Source of the DNA: a virus
Virus record (IMG/VR): IMGVR_UViG_3300003690_000003
Span: 1 to 64,000 of that record
DNA: 64,000 nt
Direction: 5' to 3' (one strand)
The stretch's first letter is position 1, and every line of letters begins with the position of its first letter. The translations under genes were made by a program, and so were the position numbers. This document shows, in pieces, positions 60,448-64,000 of the stretch. A model generated the notes under the pieces. It ran no database searches. It had not been told where the DNA came from and was given only the letters and a program-made list of their open reading frames with translations.

Positions 60448-63336
60448 TTAAGTATTAACTAGGTTCTTGCCGGGGTCAATGTATGGCATCGCTTGATGAA
60501 GCGCTTTGACGATCGTTTCATATCCCTTCTGAGAAATAGTATTTTCTACAGATGTTACCAAATGGTATCCTCCTATTCCTAAATAGCGCGCTGGTGAGTT
60601 TCTGTTTTTAGGGGTGCCAAAACCTATCGGGGCGGGGGAAACATAAATATATTGTCCGGGCTTTATGAGCGGTGCCCCATATAGCTTAAGCGTAACACTG
60701 TAGAGTTCTCTCAGTTGCTCGGCTCCTGCCACCCTATCTCGATTTATTCTAGCCTCGCGCAGGTAGGGAGCGTCAGTACGTTGAAAAGTGGCCGTTTTAA
60801 GAAGACCCCTATCGGCACCCACGATGAAATGATATATTCCCTTTTCTCGATCGCTGTCCTCATCACCCAACTCGAACTCCATCATTCCAGGATCTGTCAT
60901 CAAAAGTATTTTAAAGTTTCTATGAATATTCTTGGCGGCGGGTTTATCAAGGTGCCTCGTCCCCTGCTTTCCTATAGATATCGACAAAGGAAGTGCGCGG
61001 CGCGCTACAAGACCGCTAGTAAATACAGAGTTAGTAAGGGGGGGGACCCCATCACTATATAATGCCTTCGCAAAGACGCCATCTCTGTCGGCCAAAATGT
61101 CTAGTTGTGTAAAGTGGTATTGTCTTTGAGGCATGCCATAGAAACACTTGGCGGATAGCATAGGCATCACTAAGTCTCGGAGAACGTCTGCGATAAAGTG
61201 GTTAAAATAATAACGCGGCTTTTTCGGTTTAACAACCTTCTTTATATACCAATTCACAAAAGACTCATATTGAATGGGAATGGAGGCAATATTAATGGTT
61301 TTAAAAAGCCGCTGTTTATCTTGTCTAGAAAAGGAGAGTTCCCGAAATTTCAACTTCTTAAAAAATTGTTCTGGATTCCTAGATTGTGTGCGCGTTCCGG
61401 CCTCCGGATCAGCCGGTTTAAACGCGGTCGCTGCATCATAAAAAACTTTTACATTCATAAATTCCAAGTCTGTTGTGACCAGACCCATACGTTGCATATC
61501 TATTTCTTTCTTGACTCCACCCTTATTTCCCTCCTCAATCACCCCTTCTATGAGATCTCCTAAAAGAAAGAAGGTAACAGGTATTTTGTCCTTCCCCAGA
61601 TTAGGATCCTCCATGGGATTGGGCTGTTGGTCTCCACTTGTATTGGGTCTTACCCCTTCGGCGGCCCCGTGGGCCGTGAAGCGCGACCAGGGCGTCCCCG
61701 GGGTGCGCGGGGATCCCATCCCCGCCATTGAGATTCCCAAAGCATCCTTACTGTCCGGATCGTTTTCCAACGCCTCTTCCAATCGCTTCCGATAAAGACC
61801 ATGTTCGGTTTGAATACTAACAAGATCCGCATGGTGTACCACCTCCCCATTATACCCAAAAAAACCATCCTGGCGGAGTCCTTCATAGTATGTGGTTCTG
61901 CCAAACATATACTGAAAAAAAGGCTCACTCCCGGTGGCGCCCCCAGCTAAATGAGCCTCCGACACAGGAGAGTCCGTAGTATGTGCAGCCTGGGCTCGTT
62001 CGGTCATCTGTCTATAATCCTCAATAGACATTTCGGCGGGAGCACCCGTGCCTGGCGCCTGTGAAAAGGCGCGGAGTTGAAGAGGTTTGGCAAAAACATC
62101 CAAGAGATGGTTACGGGAGATAAGATAGGTAAATATTCGACTGTACCTTTCTTCCAAATAGTCGTTTAACAACTTCTGAGCAGCCTCGACCTGCTGGTTG
62201 GCGTCGTCGAATGGCGCGCGTTGCGCAGCAGTGGGGCGGGGGGGGGACTGACCTAAACTTTCCCTTGATTTTTCAAGTTTTGCTAGGTTCGTAATAAGAT
62301 CTAGATCCTCTGGAATTCCCAAAATATCAAATCTATTTTCTAAACTCCCATACCGCGCACGATAGTCAATTACCAGATCGGCAGACCCATCCTGATTGAA
62401 GTTAAATCGATGCTGTGTCAGCTGCAAATAGAGAGGAGTACGCGTGTCTCTGATAACATCCATTTCCTTAGAAGTAAAAAAACTTCCGTGGTTGGGAGGA
62501 ACTTGCCATCCTACTTCGGCTTTAATTTCAAAAAAGGCGCCATCGTAATGCAGGTAACTGGGAACTGTCTCTGTATCTTGTGCGTTGCCGCTTTCCGCAT
62601 CTCCCGTTGTGGCGAGGGCCTTATGCGGGGCATAAATGATTAAATCTAAAAAGCTACTCCCTCCGGGGCGGCCGGCTTTATATACCGAATGCCGCGTATT
62701 ATCCGTAAACAAAGCCGATACATCGTTAAAATGAACTGTGAGTTGAGCCTCAATATTTTTATCAACATCCGCAGGATTAACTCCCTTTAAAGACCACTTA
62801 AAACTTTTAATACCTGTTCCTGCCAACCTTCCTTGGTGACGTTCAAACATTCTTTCTAAGGTTTGCTCGCTCACAAAGTCATCAAAAATGATCTCTTTGT
62901 CCTTCGCCAGATTAAGATTGGGACGCCGAAATCCCTCGTCGTCGGGCGGAAGGGACTCGTACTCTACCTTGTAGATTCGAAGACACGGCACAAGCATGGC
63001 CATCTTGTCTGTGGTCAGGTCAAGCATCCGAATTGCTTCCCTAGGTTGTACCAGTTTGGAAAACGTTTTCGGAGCTGTATAAGCAGTATCGCTTAAGAGG
63101 GGTGCCACATAGTTATAACCACTAGCCTGCGACGTGCTGTGGGGGTCAGTTTCAGTGTCGTTGCGGAGTCGTTCAATAAAAAGCCCAAGCTTCTCTTCCG
63201 CTTTGGGAGCAATGTCAAACATATTCTGAATTAAAAAGCACTGAGCATTAAAGGTAATAGATTCGGCGAGTGAATCGCCCACAATTGTTTGACCACTGGT
63301 CTCAAGAGTTTCGCGATAATCTTTCTGGACGGCCAT
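60448..63336 (-). CDS. Large baseplate/tail structural protein, 962 residues
   Basis: MAVQKDYRETLETSGQTIVG ... PLLKPGQYIYVSP-like LIKPGQYIYVSPAPIGFGTP and YLGIGGYHLVTSVENTISQK near the C-terminus, a layout seen in T4-like baseplate wedge or hub proteins with late beta domains. It follows the gp53-like gene by 4 nt spacing. Exact T4 counterpart unclear. Confidence 0.8.
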   Translation of the reverse strand: MAVQKDYRETLETSGQTIVGDSLAESITFNAQCFLIQNMFDIAPKAEEKLGLFIERLRNDTETDPHSTSQASGYNYVAPLLSDTAYTAPKTFSKLVQPREAIRMLDLTTDKMAMLVPCLRIYKVEYESLPPDDEGFRRPNLNLAKDKEIIFDDFVSEQTLERMFERHQGRLAGTGIKSFKWSLKGVNPADVDKNIEAQLTVHFNDVSALFTDNTRHSVYKAGRPGGSSFLDLIIYAPHKALATTGDAESGNAQDTETVPSYLHYDGAFFEIKAEVGWQVPPNHGSFFTSKEMDVIRDTRTPLYLQLTQHRFNFNQDGSADLVIDYRARYGSLENRFDILGIPEDLDLITNLAKLEKSRESLGQSPPRPTAAQRAPFDDANQQVEAAQKLLNDYLEERYSRIFTYLISRNHLLDVFAKPLQLRAFSQAPGTGAPAEMSIEDYRQMTERAQAAHTTDSPVSEAHLAGGATGSEPFFQYMFGRTTYYEGLRQDGFFGYNGEVVHHADLVSIQTEHGLYRKRLEEALENDPDSKDALGISMAGMGSPRTPGTPWSRFTAHGAAEGVRPNTSGDQQPNPMEDPNLGKDKIPVTFFLLGDLIEGVIEEGNKGGVKKEIDMQRMGLVTTDLEFMNVKVFYDAATAFKPADPEAGTRTQSRNPEQFFKKLKFRELSFSRQDKQRLFKTINIASIPIQYESFVNWYIKKVVKPKKPRYYFNHFIADVLRDLVMPMLSAKCFYGMPQRQYHFTQLDILADRDGVFAKALYSDGVPPLTNSVFTSGLVARRALPLSISIGKQGTRHLDKPAAKNIHRNFKILLMTDPGMMEFELGDEDSDREKGIYHFIVGADRGLLKTATFQRTDAPYLREARINRDRVAGAEQLRELYSVTLKLYGAPLIKPGQYIYVSPAPIGFGTPKNRNSPARYLGIGGYHLVTSVENTISQKGYETIVKALHQAMPYIDPGKNLVNT

Positions 63337-63339
63337 TCT

Positions 63340-63678
63340 TTATTCCCTATAATATTCTAACATAGTTTCGAGGGGCATTGGAATATAAACCATTTCTCCT
63401 AGTTTAAAATGAGCGTCTGTGGGTTTGGAATTAAATCTTGCTATTACCCACCACAATTTTGGATCACCGTAGTGTTCAGCGGCCAATTTATAAAGGCGAT
63501 CGCCGACCGTCCAAACTTTTTGTAGTTTAGTTATACGCATACGTTCTGCCTGAGTTACCTTATTAAATACAGGAGTGACGTACTGAACAATGCTAGTAAG
63601 TCCACGCTCTTCTAATATATTAAAATAGATCTCGTCAGTATTTCTAAAGATGCGTCGGTTATCGTATCGTGATGGCAT
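63340..63678 (-). CDS. LysM-domain baseplate protein (gp53-like)
   Basis: 112 residues. C-terminal LysM-like TVGDRLYKLAAEHYGDPKLW, WVIARFNSKPTDAHFKLGEM, YIPMPLETMLEYY. T4 gp53-type wedge proteins share this end. Supports a contractile-tail (myovirus) particle. Confidence 0.88.
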   Translation of the reverse strand: MPSRYDNRRIFRNTDEIYFNILEERGLTSIVQYVTPVFNKVTQAERMRITKLQKVWTVGDRLYKLAAEHYGDPKLWWVIARFNSKPTDAHFKLGEMVYIPMPLETMLEYYRE

Positions 63679-63703
63679 TCATGCTCTCCCTTATACTATT
63701 CTA

Positions 63704-64000
63704 TTAGTCTGGTCTTCCAGGTATATTTTCCACACCAGCTGCGAGCCCAGGCACCGCACCGGTACCAGTTAGAGTCGCCGCAGCATCTCCTGCGGCCTCT
63801 AGAGTGGACTGGTCGCCCTTGAGGGCCCCGGCCTCGACTGTATCGTCAGCCGGGGACACCGGTGCTGACGCGGCCGTGTCACTCAAAGTTGTGCCATACC
63901 CATACGGGTAATCAGCGGTTTGTCCAAAAGTAATGGTATTTGTTCCACTGAAGGCGTCGTCGCGATTCCACGTCCAGCCCACTTTCGCATTTTCATGCAG
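63704..64000 (-). CDS. Phage structural protein, 5' end outside window
   Basis: The frame is open to the right edge (…ENAKVGWTWNRDDAFSGTNT), and the GTG at 63982 has no special support, so this is the C-terminal end of a longer protein. Gly/Ala/Thr-rich, with TYPYGYGTTLSD-like ADYPYGYGTTLSD. A tail or baseplate protein is likely from context. Confidence 0.65.
   Translation of the reverse strand: MHENAKVGWTWNRDDAFSGTNTITFGQTADYPYGYGTTLSDTAASAPVSPADDTVEAGALKGDQSTLEAAGDAAATLTGTGAVPGLAAGVENIPGRPD

Noticed and set aside
63704-63982. Complete gene starting at GTG 63982
   Set aside because: The frame stays open to the window edge and the GTG has no ribosome-binding site, so a truncated larger gene is more likely.

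Overview
The window is part of a large tailed-phage genome (Caudoviricetes, probably a myovirus). Essentially every gene reads on the minus strand. The phage assignment rests on a T4-like replication and recombination set (gp32-like SSB, UvsX/RecA, DnaB-type helicase, 5'-3' exonuclease, DNA polymerases), a LysM/gp53-like baseplate protein next to very large structural proteins, ClpP-like proteases, phage-type GroEL, three tRNA genes, and extreme gene packing with ATGA, TAATG and longer overlaps. The host is unknown. Sigma-70-like promoters and a lipoprotein ending in DDDDSAG-type repeats fit a Gram-negative bacterium, possibly of the Myxococcota/Bdellovibrionota type; that is inference only.

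Layout. 1-5.6 kb: a GC-rich start with a MoxR AAA+ ATPase plus VWA/metallopeptidase pair, a two-zinc-knuckle protein and a SWIM zinc-finger protein. 5.6-23 kb: an accessory arm dominated by about 45 tandem, divergent paralogs of a 50-90 residue SH3/KOW-like protein whose hallmark is an N-terminal (M/V)KIGDLV and often a C-terminal (S/N)ENR. It is interrupted by tRNA-Ile(UAU), tRNA-Leu(CAA), tRNA-Lys(UUU), an HNH endonuclease and unknown proteins, and ends with thyX. 23-36 kb: an M23 peptidase/nucleotidyltransferase fusion, two predicted lipoproteins (VWA and trypsin-like), Hsp20, cupin, GroEL, ClpP and virion-type proteins. 36-57 kb: nucleotide and DNA metabolism (IMPDH/GMPR-like, PurA-like, dUTPase, class II RNR, dCMP-deaminase-like, two DNA polymerases, helicase, exonuclease, RecA, SSB), IscU, a GroES-like protein, a second ClpP, and an apparent restriction-modification pair. 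57-64 kb: an FtsZ/tubulin-like protein, a PolA-type polymerase and baseplate/tail genes running off the right edge.

The most unusual system is in the 5-23 kb arm. Neighbouring paralogs repeatedly overlap by exactly 14 nt, so the same bases encode the last residues and stop of one protein (S/N-E-N-R-stop) and the first residues of the next (V/M-K-I-G-D). The ribosome-binding site of the second gene lies within the last codons of the first. Each block is launched by a near-identical promoter cassette (TTGACN, 17-nt spacer, extended -10). In nine cases the -10 is followed after exactly 6 nt by the ATG of the first gene, predicting leaderless mRNAs. Many cassettes sit beside a 23-bp AT-rich inverted repeat. 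This looks like a modular array in which small binding-domain genes can be gained, lost or swapped at a fixed junction without breaking reading frames. A 153-nt multi-stem RNA-like element lies between two blocks.
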